DNA of 62,090 nucleotides, from positions 1-62,090 of the forward strand of contig JAIXRW010000003.1 in the NCBI GenBank assembly GCA_027484985.1, written 5' to 3'. Of the stretch, positions 41,407 to 49,599 are shown piece after piece. The notes under the pieces were generated by a model. It searched no databases. It saw only the letters and a list, made by a program, of their open reading frames with translations, and was not told the DNA's origin. The position numbers and the translations under genes were made by a program. Source of the stretch: Rhodobacter sp. GTDB lineage: Bacteria > Pseudomonadota > Alphaproteobacteria > Rhodobacterales > Rhodobacteraceae. Positions within the stretch are counted from its first letter, which is position 1, and each line of letters starts with the position of its first letter.

Positions 41407-42362
41407 GGTCGGCGCGGGGCGGTCAGGTAGCCCAAGGCCCAAGCCAGATGCATGGTCATGGCGGCGGGGCCCGACAGCACGACCGGAAGGCTGTGCTGTC
41501 TTAGCGCCAGAAGGGCGCCATAGGTCAGGCAGATCGTGGCCCAAGCAAGGGCGGGCACGGCCAGCACCATCCAAAGCGGATGCAGGAAGGACAGCGCGGC
41601 CCCGAGGGCGGCAAGCCCCAGCGCGGGTGGCACCAGAAGCGGCGCCATCTGGCGGGGTTTCAGGCGCAGGCGGTGCTTGCGTGTGGTCGCAGCCCTGCCG
41701 CGCCCGTGTTTGAGATATTGGCGGAACAGGGCCGCAAAGCTGCCGCGTGGGACGTAACCCAGATGCGTGCGACCGGTGAGCCAGATGGTATGGCCGGCGG
41801 CGCGCAGGCGGTGGTCAAGCTCGGCATCCTCGTTATGGCTTTGGGTGGGGTCATAGCCGCCGACGGCGCGAAAGGCGTCAAGCCGCATCAGCGCGTGGTG
41901 GCCATGATCGACAAAGCGCCCGCCCGCGCCGGTGCGATGGGCGGAACCGCCCGTGCCCAGCAGGCTGTTCTGCGCGGCGGCGACGGCCTTGGCAAACGGT
42001 GTGGGGCCAAGGGTGCGCATGGGCACGGTGATGGATGCGACACCGGTGTGGGACAGTTCCGAAAGCAGGGTGGCGATGAAGTCCGGCGGGTAGGCGGCAT
42101 GGGCATCGGCGCGCAGAAGAAGCGTGCAGCCATCGCCATGGTGTTCGACGGCGCGGTTGATGCCTGCGCTTTGCAGGCGGCCGGGGTTGGGCATGAGCGT
42201 GACGCGGGGAAAGCGGGCGGCGATGGCGGGGGTGTCGTCGGTGCTGCCGCCATCGGCCACGACGATGCGGGCATCGGGCGGGGCCTGTGCTGTCAGGCTT
42301 TCGAGGACGGCGGCGATATGGGCGCCTTCGTTCAGGGCGGGGATGATGATGAGGAGGGTCAT
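41400..42362 (-). CDS. exoA: Family 2 glycosyltransferase (ExoA-like)
   Basis: The 320-residue protein has LLIIIPALNEGAHIAAVLES, RIVVADGGSTDDTPAIAARF, LLLRADAHAAYPPDFIATLL and the ExoA hallmark GAGGRFVDHGHHALMRLDAF. Two or three C-terminal membrane segments follow. ExoA adds the first beta-1,3-linked glucose to the lipid-linked galactose in succinoglycan synthesis; that role is inferred from family. It overlaps the ExoL-like gene by four bases. Confidence 0.9.
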   Translation of the reverse strand: MTLLIIIPALNEGAHIAAVLESLTAQAPPDARIVVADGGSTDDTPAIAARFPRVTLMPNPGRLQSAGINRAVEHHGDGCTLLLRADAHAAYPPDFIATLLSELSHTGVASITVPMRTLGPTPFAKAVAAAQNSLLGTGGSAHRTGAGGRFVDHGHHALMRLDAFRAVGGYDPTQSHNEDAELDHRLRAAGHTIWLTGRTHLGYVPRGSFAALFRQYLKHGRGRAATTRKHRLRLKPRQMAPLLVPPALGLAALGAALSFLHPLWMVLAVPALAWATICLTYGALLALRQHSLPVVLSGPAAMTMHLAWALGYLTAPRRPQ

Positions 42363-43525
42363 GCGCAGATCGCGGTGACGAGGGCGCGGCAATCGGCTGC
42401 GGTCGCGTGCCAGAGCGAGGGGTCGGCATCAACGATGGCGCGGTGCAGCGCGGCATAGGCGGTGGGGGTGAGGCCCGCGAAAAGCGCGGACAAGGCGCCG
42501 TCTTCGACGCGATCGACCACAAGGCCAAGGTGGTGGCTTTGCAGGAAGCGACCAGTTTCGACGGTGGACAGCGCCAGCGGCACGGCGCCATGGGCCGCAC
42601 TTTCGTAAAGGCGGTTGGGAAGCAGCCAGTCGGAATTGGCGCCCTGTTCGTAGAAGTCGATGCACCATGCGACATGCACATCGCCGTAAAGGGCGGGCAG
42701 GTCGGCGGCGGTGTAGGGCCCGTCAAAGGACATGTGCGGGTGTGCCGCGACGCGGGCGGCAAGATCGGGGAAGATGGTGGGCGAGGGGCGGCCGCGCAGG
42801 CTGACCTTGACCCTGCCGCCTGCGCTGTCGGTCAGGTCGGCGAGCAGGCGGAACGAGTGTTCGCAGCGCAGGGCACCATACCAGCCGATGCGGAAGGGGG
42901 GTGGCATGGGGCGGTGGTGTGCGGGTGCGGGCCTGTTGCCCAGAACCCTGTTTTCCAGCAGCAGGGTGGGGCCCGCGAAGGGCACTTTGGCAAGGTGGTG
43001 GGTGATGAAGGCGGGGGACGAGGTCAGAACCAGATCGACCGATTTCGCCACGCGCCGTTCCAGCGCCCGTAAGGCGCGGCCCGCGGGACCGGGGGCGACA
43101 AGCAGGCGGTGGATATCGAGACATTCATAGACAAGGCGGGGGCGCGGGGTCAGGCGCGATTGTAGCGCCTGTGCGATGAGGAGCATTTCAAGGTTGCGTG
43201 CGACGATGGCCGAGGCCCCCTTTATGCGGTTGGCCAGCGCAGGCAGGCCGGTGCCGAGAACGCGCAGGATGGTAAGGGCGCGGGTGGCAAGGCGGGCATC
43301 GGCGCTTTGGCCGATGACCGCCGCGTCCGACAGTGCAGGGGGCAGGGGGCCGCGTGACAGACCCGCCACGACGACATTGGCCCCGCCCTGCCGGAACATT
43401 GCGACGCGGCGGGCGATGGCGGGATCGGCCAGATCGTGGGCCAGATAGGCGATGGTCTGCAAGGCTTCGTCCCGCTTGCTGTTGCGCGCTGCCAACGCGG
43501 TGTGGGGGCGAGGGTTCCGCCGCAT
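42359..43525 (-). CDS. ExoL-like glycosyltransferase
   Basis: The 388-residue protein has an N-terminal TIAYLAHDLADPAIARRVAM block and a GT-B C-terminal half (FRIGWYGALRCEHSFRLLAD, ADLPALYGDVHVAWCIDFYE, NSDWLLPNRLYESAAHGAVP). This pattern fits ExoL, which adds a beta-1,4-glucose in succinoglycan. The start is uncertain: ATG 43525 gives 21 basic, unconserved residues, while a TTG at 43462 begins five residues before LAHDL and lies just downstream of an exact EcfG-type promoter. Confidence 0.82.
   Translation of the reverse strand: MRRNPRPHTALAARNSKRDEALQTIAYLAHDLADPAIARRVAMFRQGGANVVVAGLSRGPLPPALSDAAVIGQSADARLATRALTILRVLGTGLPALANRIKGASAIVARNLEMLLIAQALQSRLTPRPRLVYECLDIHRLLVAPGPAGRALRALERRVAKSVDLVLTSSPAFITHHLAKVPFAGPTLLLENRVLGNRPAPAHHRPMPPPFRIGWYGALRCEHSFRLLADLTDSAGGRVKVSLRGRPSPTIFPDLAARVAAHPHMSFDGPYTAADLPALYGDVHVAWCIDFYEQGANSDWLLPNRLYESAAHGAVPLALSTVETGRFLQSHHLGLVVDRVEDGALSALFAGLTPTAYAALHRAIVDADPSLWHATAADCRALVTAICA
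43494..43518 (-). promoter_or_regulatory. Possible EcfG promoter of the ExoL-ExoA operon
   Basis: Read leftwards, GGAAC (43518-43514), 16 bases, CGTT (43497-43494). It is an exact match but lies inside the longest reading frame. It makes sense only if translation starts at the TTG at 43462, 31 bases downstream. Confidence 0.45.
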
Positions 43526-43552
43526 CTGCTGGCGCTTTCTGCGCGGGGGCAG

Positions 43553-43577
43553 GGAACGAAACGGACAGAGCCGGGTT
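43553..43577 (+). promoter_or_regulatory. Possible EcfG promoter of the outer-membrane lipoprotein gene
   Basis: GGAAC (43553-43557), 16 bases, GGTT (43574-43577), one base off consensus, 66 bases before the start codon and divergent from the site at 43494-43518. Confidence 0.35.
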
Positions 43578-43643
43578 CTGGGCGCGGCAGGAGGGGTGCG
43601 GCACGGGGTTGCGCCAAGGATTGCCGGTGTGACGGAGACCGAC

Positions 43644-44981
43644 ATGGCAGTTCCCTTTTCCGCCCCGATGCGCCTGATGGTGCTGCCGGTTCTGGCGCTG
43701 GCCGCCTGTGCGCCCGCGCCTGTGACGGACAGCGTGATCCGGGCGGCGGCGGCGCCCGCGCCGGTTTCCGCGATCGAGCGGAACGTCTGGTGGGGGGCAT
43801 TCAACGACCCGAAGTTGAACGCGCTGGTGGCAACCGGGCTGCGGCAGAACCTGACGGTGCGCGAGGCGGTCGAACGGATTGCCGAGGCCGGGGCCTATAC
43901 TGGCGTGACAGCGGGATCGGGGCTGACACTTGGCGCGGGATCGACTCGGTTGCGGACGGATGATTTGCCTATCGTCAAGACACCGGCGGCGGCGCTGGAA
44001 GGGACGTGGCTGATCGACATTTTCGGCACGACGGGGTTGAACCGGCAGGCGGCGGTGGCGCGACGGGACCGGGCCTATTTCGGCGCCGATGCGGCGCGGC
44101 TGGCCTTGGCCGCCGAAATTGCCACGACCTATATCGATTTGCGCTACGCGCAGGAGGTGCGGGCGCTGACGCGGCGCAGTCTGCAAAGCCGCCAGCAATC
44201 GTTGGACCTGATTTCGTCGCAGTTCGACATGGGGGCGGCGACGCGGCTGGATGTGCTGCGGGCGCGGCAGCTGGTGGCGGCATCCGAGGCGCGGCAACCC
44301 GCGCTGGAGGTAGCATTTGACCGTGCGGTGAACCGGCTGGCGACGCTGACCTTGCAGCCTGCGGGCCTGTTGCAGGCGCAGTTGCAGCGCGGCGGGCCGC
44401 AGCCCAAGGCGCGGTTCGTCAGTTCAAAGGGCGTTCCGGCCGAGGCGTTACGGGCGCGGCCCGATGTGCAGGTGGCCGAGCGCGACTTTGCCGAAAAGAT
44501 GGCGCTGGTCGGGGTGGCGCAGCGGGATATGTTGCCATCGATCTCGCTTCTCGGGTCGGTGACGGCGCGGCCGGGCGGGGGCGAGGGGTGGTCCTTTGGG
44601 CCACGGCTGAACCTGCCGCTCTTTACCGGCGGGGCCAATCGGGCGAACCTGACGGCGGCGCAAAGCCGCGCGCGGCAAAGCTGGCTGGTCTGGCAGCAGA
44701 CGGTGCTGGAAGCGGTCGAGGAAACGCGCAACGCGCTGTCGGCCTATCAGCGTGACAGCCGCAACATCGCGGCGCAGCAGAACCTTGTCAGCCTGAGCCA
44801 AGAGACGATCGGGCTTGCACGGTCAAGCTATCAGTTGGGCGAGACGGATTTCCTGTCGATCCTTGATACCGAGGTGAATTTGCAGGACGCCCGCGAGGCG
44901 CTGGCTGATGCCGAGCGGCAGCGGGCGATCAACTATGTGCGGCTGAGCGTGGCAACGGCGGGATCGGTTCTGCCGCGATAG
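43644..44981 (+). CDS. TolC/NodT-type outer-membrane efflux lipoprotein
   Basis: The 445-residue protein has a lipoprotein signal (MVLPVLALAAC) and two outer-membrane-efflux repeats, including NLTVREAVERIAEAGAYTGV, YIDLRYAQEVRALTRRSLQS, FGPRLNLPLFTGG and YQLGETDFLSILDTEVNLQD. It forms a trimeric exit duct for type I or tripartite systems. No inner-membrane partner is adjacent. It could serve the EmrAB-like pump or type I export of the two RTX proteins in this window; both are guesses. The ATG at 43644 follows GGAG. Confidence 0.9.
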   Translation: MAVPFSAPMRLMVLPVLALAACAPAPVTDSVIRAAAAPAPVSAIERNVWWGAFNDPKLNALVATGLRQNLTVREAVERIAEAGAYTGVTAGSGLTLGAGSTRLRTDDLPIVKTPAAALEGTWLIDIFGTTGLNRQAAVARRDRAYFGADAARLALAAEIATTYIDLRYAQEVRALTRRSLQSRQQSLDLISSQFDMGAATRLDVLRARQLVAASEARQPALEVAFDRAVNRLATLTLQPAGLLQAQLQRGGPQPKARFVSSKGVPAEALRARPDVQVAERDFAEKMALVGVAQRDMLPSISLLGSVTARPGGGEGWSFGPRLNLPLFTGGANRANLTAAQSRARQSWLVWQQTVLEAVEETRNALSAYQRDSRNIAAQQNLVSLSQETIGLARSSYQLGETDFLSILDTEVNLQDAREALADAERQRAINYVRLSVATAGSVLPR

Positions 44982-44989
44982 GGGGCGTG

Positions 44990-45040
44990 ATGAACTACGT
45001 TCCCTTGGTGCCGGTGGTGGGGTTGCTGGACCTGCCCTAG
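44990..45040 (+). CDS. Very short hydrophobic ORF (tentative)
   Basis: ATG to TAG encodes 16 residues (MNYVPLVPVVGLLDLP), eight bases after the outer-membrane lipoprotein gene, with AGGGGG just upstream. It overlaps the end of the convergent dehydratase gene by four bases. It could be a leader-like or membrane micropeptide, or chance. Confidence 0.2.
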   Translation: MNYVPLVPVVGLLDLP

Positions 45041-46326
45041 GCCCAGGCCGTGCCGTCGGGGTAGCGGTGGGCACCGAGGCTTTGGGCTTTCATGGTGATG
45101 GAATAGCCCGGTTCTTCGGGCGGAAGGTAGTGGCCGGCCCGCATGGTGACGGGGGTTTCGAAATGGTCGTGCAGGTGATCGACATATTCGAGCACGCGGT
45201 TTTCAAGGCTGGCCGAGACGCAGACATAATCGAAGATCGACAGGTGTTGCACATATTCGCACAGCCCCACGCCGCCCGCATGGGGGCAGACGGGGACACC
45301 GAATTTTTCGGCCAGAAGAAAGACGCCCACGATTTCATTCACGCCGCCAAGACGGGCTGAATCGAGTTGAAGGACCTGAAGCGCATCGGCTTGCAGGAAT
45401 TGTTTAAACATCACCGCATTCTGGCAGTGTTCGCCGGTGGCAACGCGGATGGGTGCCACGCCGCGTGCGATGGCGGCATGGCCAAGGATATCGTCGGGGC
45501 TGGTCGGTTCCTCGATGAACCACGGGTCGAATTCGGCCAGCGGGGCCATGTGGTCGATGGCCTGTTTGACGCCCCAGACCTGATTTGCATCCATCATCAG
45601 GCGGCGGTGGGGGCCGATTTCCTGCCGGATGATGCGGGCGCGGCGGATATCGTCGGCAAGGTTGCCACCGACCTTCATCTTGAAATGGGTCCAGCCTTCG
45701 GCGATGGCGGTGCGGATCAGGCCGCGCATCTTTTCATCGGAATAGCCCAGCCATCCGGCGCTGGTGGTATAGGCGGGAAAGCCGTTCGCGCGCATTTCGG
45801 CAATGCGGGCGGGGCGGGTGCTGCGTTTTTCTTCCAGCCTTTCGCGGGCTTCGGCGGGGTCGAGCGCGTCTGAAAGGTAGCGCCAATCGACTAGCGCCAC
45901 GGTTTCGGCGGGGGTCATGTCGCAGAGGATGCGCCAGACGGGTTTGCCGACGGTCTTGCCCCACAGATCCCAGAGCGCATTCACAAGGGCGGCGGTGGCA
46001 AGGTGGATCACGCCCTTGTCGGGGCCGACCCAGCGCAACTGGCTGTCGCCCGTGATGCGCCGCCATGTGGCGCCCATGTCGGAAAGCAGGTCTTCGACGG
46101 GGATATGCTGGATCAGCGGGGCGAGGGCGCGGATGGCGGCAACGCAAAGCTCGTTCCCGCGGCCGATGGTGAAGGTGAGGCCGTGGCCCTGATGGACCCC
46201 GTCGGTTTCGATGATGCAATAGGCGGCGGAATAATCGGGCGCGAGGTTCATGGCATCGGAGCCGTCAAGGCTGCGCGAGGTGGGGAAGCGGATGTCATGG
46301 GCGTGGATTGCGGTGATGCGGGTCAT
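45037..46326 (-). CDS. Enolase-superfamily dehydratase, L-fuconate dehydratase type
   Basis: The 429-residue protein has the fuconate dehydratase pattern: HDIRFPTSRSLDGSDAMN near the N-terminus, catalytic lysines in HFKMKVGG, metal ligands in MMDANQVW, FIEEPTSPDD and ATGEHCQN, and the acid His in CPHAGGVGLCEYVQH. It removes water from L-fuconate or a related sugar acid to give a 2-keto-3-deoxy acid. No other fucose-pathway gene is adjacent, but it fits the sugar-acid theme of the 8-19 kb region. The ATG at 46326 begins the conserved part. Confidence 0.92.
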   Translation of the reverse strand: MTRITAIHAHDIRFPTSRSLDGSDAMNLAPDYSAAYCIIETDGVHQGHGLTFTIGRGNELCVAAIRALAPLIQHIPVEDLLSDMGATWRRITGDSQLRWVGPDKGVIHLATAALVNALWDLWGKTVGKPVWRILCDMTPAETVALVDWRYLSDALDPAEARERLEEKRSTRPARIAEMRANGFPAYTTSAGWLGYSDEKMRGLIRTAIAEGWTHFKMKVGGNLADDIRRARIIRQEIGPHRRLMMDANQVWGVKQAIDHMAPLAEFDPWFIEEPTSPDDILGHAAIARGVAPIRVATGEHCQNAVMFKQFLQADALQVLQLDSARLGGVNEIVGVFLLAEKFGVPVCPHAGGVGLCEYVQHLSIFDYVCVSASLENRVLEYVDHLHDHFETPVTMRAGHYLPPEEPGYSITMKAQSLGAHRYPDGTAWA

Positions 46327-46458
46327 GGCGGGCCTGTGGGCTGGGATGCGGCCAGCGTATTCTAGCATGTCAGTTCTTGGGAAGGTTTTTTCGCGAGGGG
46401 GCGACGGAAGGGGCAGGCCAGCGCGTGACAGGGGAAAGACCGAAAGGAGATGATGGTT

Positions 46459-46950
46459 ATGGTTGCGTTGCGGACATGGGCGACCCCGCTGGTGGCAGGG
46501 TCATTTGCCCTGATGGCGGTTTCAGGGGTGATGATGTTCTTTCACCTTAATTCCGACCTGTCGAAGGGGTTGCACGAATGGGCGGGCTTCGTGCTGGTGG
46601 CGGGTGCGGTGGCGCATCTGGTGCAGAACTGGCGGGCCTTTGCGGGCTATCTGCGGCGGCCGGTGGCGCGGGCGATCATGGGGCTGGGCGTGGCGGTCAC
46701 GCTGGTTTCGCTGGTGCCCATCGGCGGGCAAGGGGGTGATCCGTTCCGCGAAGTTCTGGCGCGGGTGGGGGATGCGCCGCTGCCGGTGCTGGCCAGCCTG
46801 ACGGGGCAAAGCGTGGATATGGTCAAGGCCGAACTGGTGGCGGCGGGGTTCGCGGATGTGACGGATGCCTCGACCATCAGGGTGTTAGCGGGGGCGGATA
46901 GGGGGGCGCAGATGGGCGCGATGGGGGCGGTGTTCAAGGCGGCAGAGTGA
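46459..46950 (+). CDS. DUF4405-like small membrane protein
   Basis: The 163-residue protein has three hydrophobic segments (residues 9-27, 36-55, 70-90) with His residues placed as in DUF4405/cytochrome b-like proteins (MMFFHLNSDLSKGLHEWAGF, VAHLVQNW). A soluble C-terminal domain (DMVKAELVAAGFADVTDAST) follows. It might bind heme and take part in membrane electron transfer; that is inference. AAAGGAG lies nine bases before the ATG at 46459; ATGs at 46450 and 46453 are alternatives. Confidence 0.75.
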   Translation: MVALRTWATPLVAGSFALMAVSGVMMFFHLNSDLSKGLHEWAGFVLVAGAVAHLVQNWRAFAGYLRRPVARAIMGLGVAVTLVSLVPIGGQGGDPFREVLARVGDAPLPVLASLTGQSVDMVKAELVAAGFADVTDASTIRVLAGADRGAQMGAMGAVFKAAE

Positions 46951-46956
46951 GGCGGC

Positions 46957-47005
46957 GCCAAGAGTTTTCAGAAACCTCTTGGCAAATTCCTTTGGAAGGA
47001 ATTTG
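46957..47005. terminator. Two adjacent hairpins after the membrane protein gene
   Basis: The first is GCCAAGAG / CTCTTGGC with an imperfect inner stem (46957-46983). The second, sharing a base, is CAAATTCCTT-TGG-AAGGAATTTG (46983-47005). Together they form a strong composite structure six bases after the stop codon. The rest of 46951-47410 is gene-free; it is AT-richer up to about 47100. Confidence 0.6.
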
Positions 47006-47410
47006 CGCCAGCCCTTGTTTGCCGGAAGCCCCTTTTGCTTGGTCGAGGCGAGATCGTTGAACTTTTTCTTGGTCATGGAAAAAGTGTCAAGTTCCGTTCA
47101 TTCCTGCCCTTTTCCCGCTGTTTTGGCCATGACCCCGGCGAAGCGCCGGTCAGGGTGCAGCGGGGATGCACACCCTATGCAGACGCGCGGGGCGCTGGGT
47201 TAGGGGTTCTTTTACCGGAAATCGGGCGGGGTCGGAGATGCCGCCCCCGTGTGCCGGTTCGGGGCGGGTGCAAACCGGCTTGACCGGATCGGCAAGAACC
47301 CGCAGCGGGGAAAGCCCCGAGAGAACCTTTTGTGCGGTTTCGGGTTCACCCCGCACAAGGCCGGATTGGTCTTGCAAGGAACCGCAACGCGGAAACAAAA
47401 GGATGTCACG

Positions 47411-48082
47411 ATGAAAGACCTGCTGGTGACGACGGCCCTTATTGGCCTGATCGCCGCTGTGCCTCTGCACGCGCAGACGACCACCACGACCGGCACGACC
47501 GCCGATAGCGGGGCGGGCATGGGTTCGAGCGCGGCCATTTCCCCGCCCGAGGGATTTACCGAATATGACCGTATGGCGCTGACCTTGGACGACCTGCAAG
47601 GGGCGGCGGTCTATGACGCCAATGGCGAAGCGGTGGGCAAGGTTTCGGAACTGGTGATGGCGGCCAACAGCACGGGTGCGGCGGGTTCGACGGATACCGC
47701 CTCGACCGGGATGGATGCCACGGGTGACGGGACGGGCGACGACACGACCGGCAGCACGACCGATGGCACCGCTGCGGGCGATACCGGCGCCGAGGTCAGC
47801 ACCGATGGCAAGGTAAGCCATGTGGTGCTGGAAGTGGGCGGGTTTCTTGGCATCGGGGTGCATAGGGTGGCCGTTCCGATCGGTGCTTTGCAGGTGTTTC
47901 GCGCGGCGAACAAGGATCTGCGGGTCTATCTGCCATGGACGCAGGCCCAGCTTGAGGCGCTGCCCGCATATGACGCCAACGACCCCGCGACCTTGGGCGC
48001 GGGCATGGGGGGCACCATGGGGGGCAGCATGGCGGGCGATGCGGCAACGGGTGGGGGCGCGGCTGACGGCACCTCGAACTGA
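47411..48082 (+). CDS. Exported PRC-barrel protein
   Basis: The 223-residue protein has a signal peptide (1-21, ending PLHAQ) and a PRC-barrel split by a Thr/Gly/Asp-rich insert. The first strand part is LTLDDLQGAAVYDANGEAVG; the second is HVVLEVGGFLGIGVHRVAVP. A low-complexity tail follows. Alphaproteobacterial exported PRC-barrel proteins are often stress-linked but of unknown function. AAAGGA precedes the ATG. I found no good EcfG promoter; a weak AGAAC-N16-GGTT occurs at 47322-47346. Confidence 0.82.
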   Translation: MKDLLVTTALIGLIAAVPLHAQTTTTTGTTADSGAGMGSSAAISPPEGFTEYDRMALTLDDLQGAAVYDANGEAVGKVSELVMAANSTGAAGSTDTASTGMDATGDGTGDDTTGSTTDGTAAGDTGAEVSTDGKVSHVVLEVGGFLGIGVHRVAVPIGALQVFRAANKDLRVYLPWTQAQLEALPAYDANDPATLGAGMGGTMGGSMAGDAATGGGAADGTSN

Positions 48083-48264
48083 ACAGGGGGAAGCGGGTGG
48101 TCCGGTTCGGGCCGCCCCACCCCCGAGGTGGCCCGGAAAGGCCACCATTCGCATGGGCGCGCGGCGGGCGGCGGGGTGGCCCCAAGCAGCGGGGCAAGGC
48201 GGCAAGCGTATTTGAAGCATGGCAATTTCACGCCGGTCCGGTGCGGCGGCGCGGGCTGTCGGGC

Positions 48265-48289
48265 GGAACAAATCACCCTGCGGATCATT
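48265..48289 (+). promoter_or_regulatory. EcfG-like promoter of the KGG-repeat gene
   Basis: GGAAC (48265-48269), 16 bases, CATT (48286-48289), one base from the -10 consensus, ending 37 bases before the start codon, the same spacing as the exact sites in this window. Confidence 0.55.
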
Positions 48290-48326
48290 GGGTTGGCATC
48301 TGAGATACTCCGAAGGAGAAACGGAC

Positions 48327-48725
48327 ATGGCTGAGGACAACAAGCGGAGCGCTGGCAGCTCGGAGCGCGGTTTCGCCTCGATGGACCCGCAGAAGCAGCG
48401 CGAGATCGCATCGAAGGGCGGTTCGGAATCGCCCGGCAATTTCAAGAACGATCCCGAACGGGCAGCGGAAGCCGGACGCAAGGGCGGCGAGATGTCGGGC
48501 GGCAATTTCAAGAATGACCCCGAGCGGGCGGCGGAAGCCGGGCGCAAGGGGGGTGAAATGTCGGGCGGCAACTTCAAGAACGACCCGCAGCGGGCGGCAG
48601 AGGCCGGACGCAAGGGCGGAGAAGAGTCGGGCGGCAATTTCAAGAACGACCGCGAGCGCGCTTCGGAAGCGGGGCGCAAGGGGGGGCAACATTCGGGCGG
48701 CAACCGTGGCGGCACCGACCGCTAG
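48327..48725 (+). CDS. KGG-repeat (GsiB/Em-like) hydrophilic stress protein
   Basis: The 132-residue, very hydrophilic protein contains a degenerate and then four regular copies of a 22-23-residue repeat, with core GNFKNDPERAAEAGRKGGE; the DNA repeats are correspondingly near-identical. This is the KGG family, related to GsiB and plant Em (LEA group 1) proteins thought to protect against drying or stress. GAAGGAG precedes the ATG. It has neither signal peptide nor membrane segment. Confidence 0.93.
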   Translation: MAEDNKRSAGSSERGFASMDPQKQREIASKGGSESPGNFKNDPERAAEAGRKGGEMSGGNFKNDPERAAEAGRKGGEMSGGNFKNDPQRAAEAGRKGGEESGGNFKNDRERASEAGRKGGQHSGGNRGGTDR

Positions 48726-48789
48726 GCCCTGACGCGGACCGAACCGGCGCCCCCGTCCTGTGCCGCAGGGTGGGGGTTTTGCTTTGCGG

Positions 48790-48814
48790 GGAACGGGCGG
48801 GGGTGCGGGGCGTT
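48790..48814 (+). promoter_or_regulatory. EcfG promoter of the small membrane stress protein
   Basis: GGAAC (48790-48794), 16 bases, CGTT (48811-48814), exact consensus, ending 30 bases before the start codon at 48845. Confidence 0.85.
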
Positions 48815-48844
48815 CGGAGGGCAGGGAACCGAGGGGGGCGAGCG

Positions 48845-49132
48845 ATGGCACAGGGTGATGCGGGGCGCCGCAGGGGCGGGCTGGCATGGGGGCGGGCGCT
48901 GCCCGTCCTGCTGGTGGCGGGGGCGGGGATGCTTGCGCTGTCGGCGGTCAGGGACGCGCGGCGGGCGGCGGCGCTTGAGGCGGCCGAGCGGACGAGGGTG
49001 GCGCGGCGCCGGGAGGGGCCGGTGCGCGCGGCGGGGCCGGGCGCGATGGAATTTCCGCCCGACCGCTGGGACATGGTGGACGAGCAGGCCGACCAGAGCT
49101 TTCCGGCCAGTGACCCGCCGGGGAATTACTGA
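48845..49132 (+). CDS. Small single-span membrane protein with SFPASDPP tail
   Basis: The 95-residue protein has a basic N-terminus, one membrane segment (about 16-36), a charged helix and the C-terminal motif DEQADQSFPASDPPGNY. The SFPASDPP ending recurs in many small, poorly characterised proteobacterial proteins. An exact EcfG promoter and an AGGGGGG ribosome binding site precede it. Together with the KGG-repeat gene 120 bases upstream, it forms a stress gene pair with separate promoters. Confidence 0.82.
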   Translation: MAQGDAGRRRGGLAWGRALPVLLVAGAGMLALSAVRDARRAAALEAAERTRVARRREGPVRAAGPGAMEFPPDRWDMVDEQADQSFPASDPPGNY

Positions 49133-49161
49133 AGGCGCCGGCCTGCTGCTGGATGGCGCGC

Positions 49162-49223
49162 GGGGGGCCAGCCCCCATCGGCCTTGCGGCCGATTGCACC
49201 GGGATGTTTGGGGCGAATGTGAA
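49162..49223 (+). repeat. Dispersed intergenic repeat, copy D
   Basis: GGGGGGCCAGCCCCC hairpin (49162-49176), second hairpin ATCGGCC-TTGC-GGCCGAT (49177-49194), then a diverged tail CCGGGATGTTTGGGGCGAA. It has the same three-part order as copy A. The following stretch to 49599 is gene-free; 49460-49560 is AT-rich and probably carries the promoter of the protease gene. Confidence 0.6.
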
Positions 49224-49599
49224 GGGGGCAGGGGGGATGGAACCCCGCCGGACGGGCGGGTTGGCGGGACGGCGGCCCCCGGCGGGGATGCGCCTGACTC
49301 TGGCCATTTGCCCGTGCCGGATGCGACGGGTGGCGGGGCTGCGGGCGGTGGGGCCGGAATTGCGGCACAAACTGATTAAAATGCCTGCGCGTTCCTGCGC
49401 CGCGCGGGCGGCCGGGGTGCGGATATTGTTAGGGGACGTGCGGCTAAAGCCCGGGTAGGGCTGAATATTCATAGGTATGGCACGCCGCCCGATGTTGCAC
49501 GCAAGGACCTTAAATCAGCCCCATTGCTTACGGCAAAATAACTTATTTCCCTGAGAAGCAGGTCGTAGAGATACGTTCCCTCCGCTGCCCGGGGCAAAG

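Noticed and set aside
46885..47076. Minus-strand ORF of 63 codons with a lysine-rich start
   Set aside because: It has no ribosome binding site, crosses two hairpins and continues into the antisense of the DUF4405-like gene.
47322..47346. AGAAC-N16-GGTT upstream of the PRC-barrel gene as an EcfG promoter
   Set aside because: Both boxes deviate from consensus and the distance to the start (64 bases) exceeds that of the better sites.
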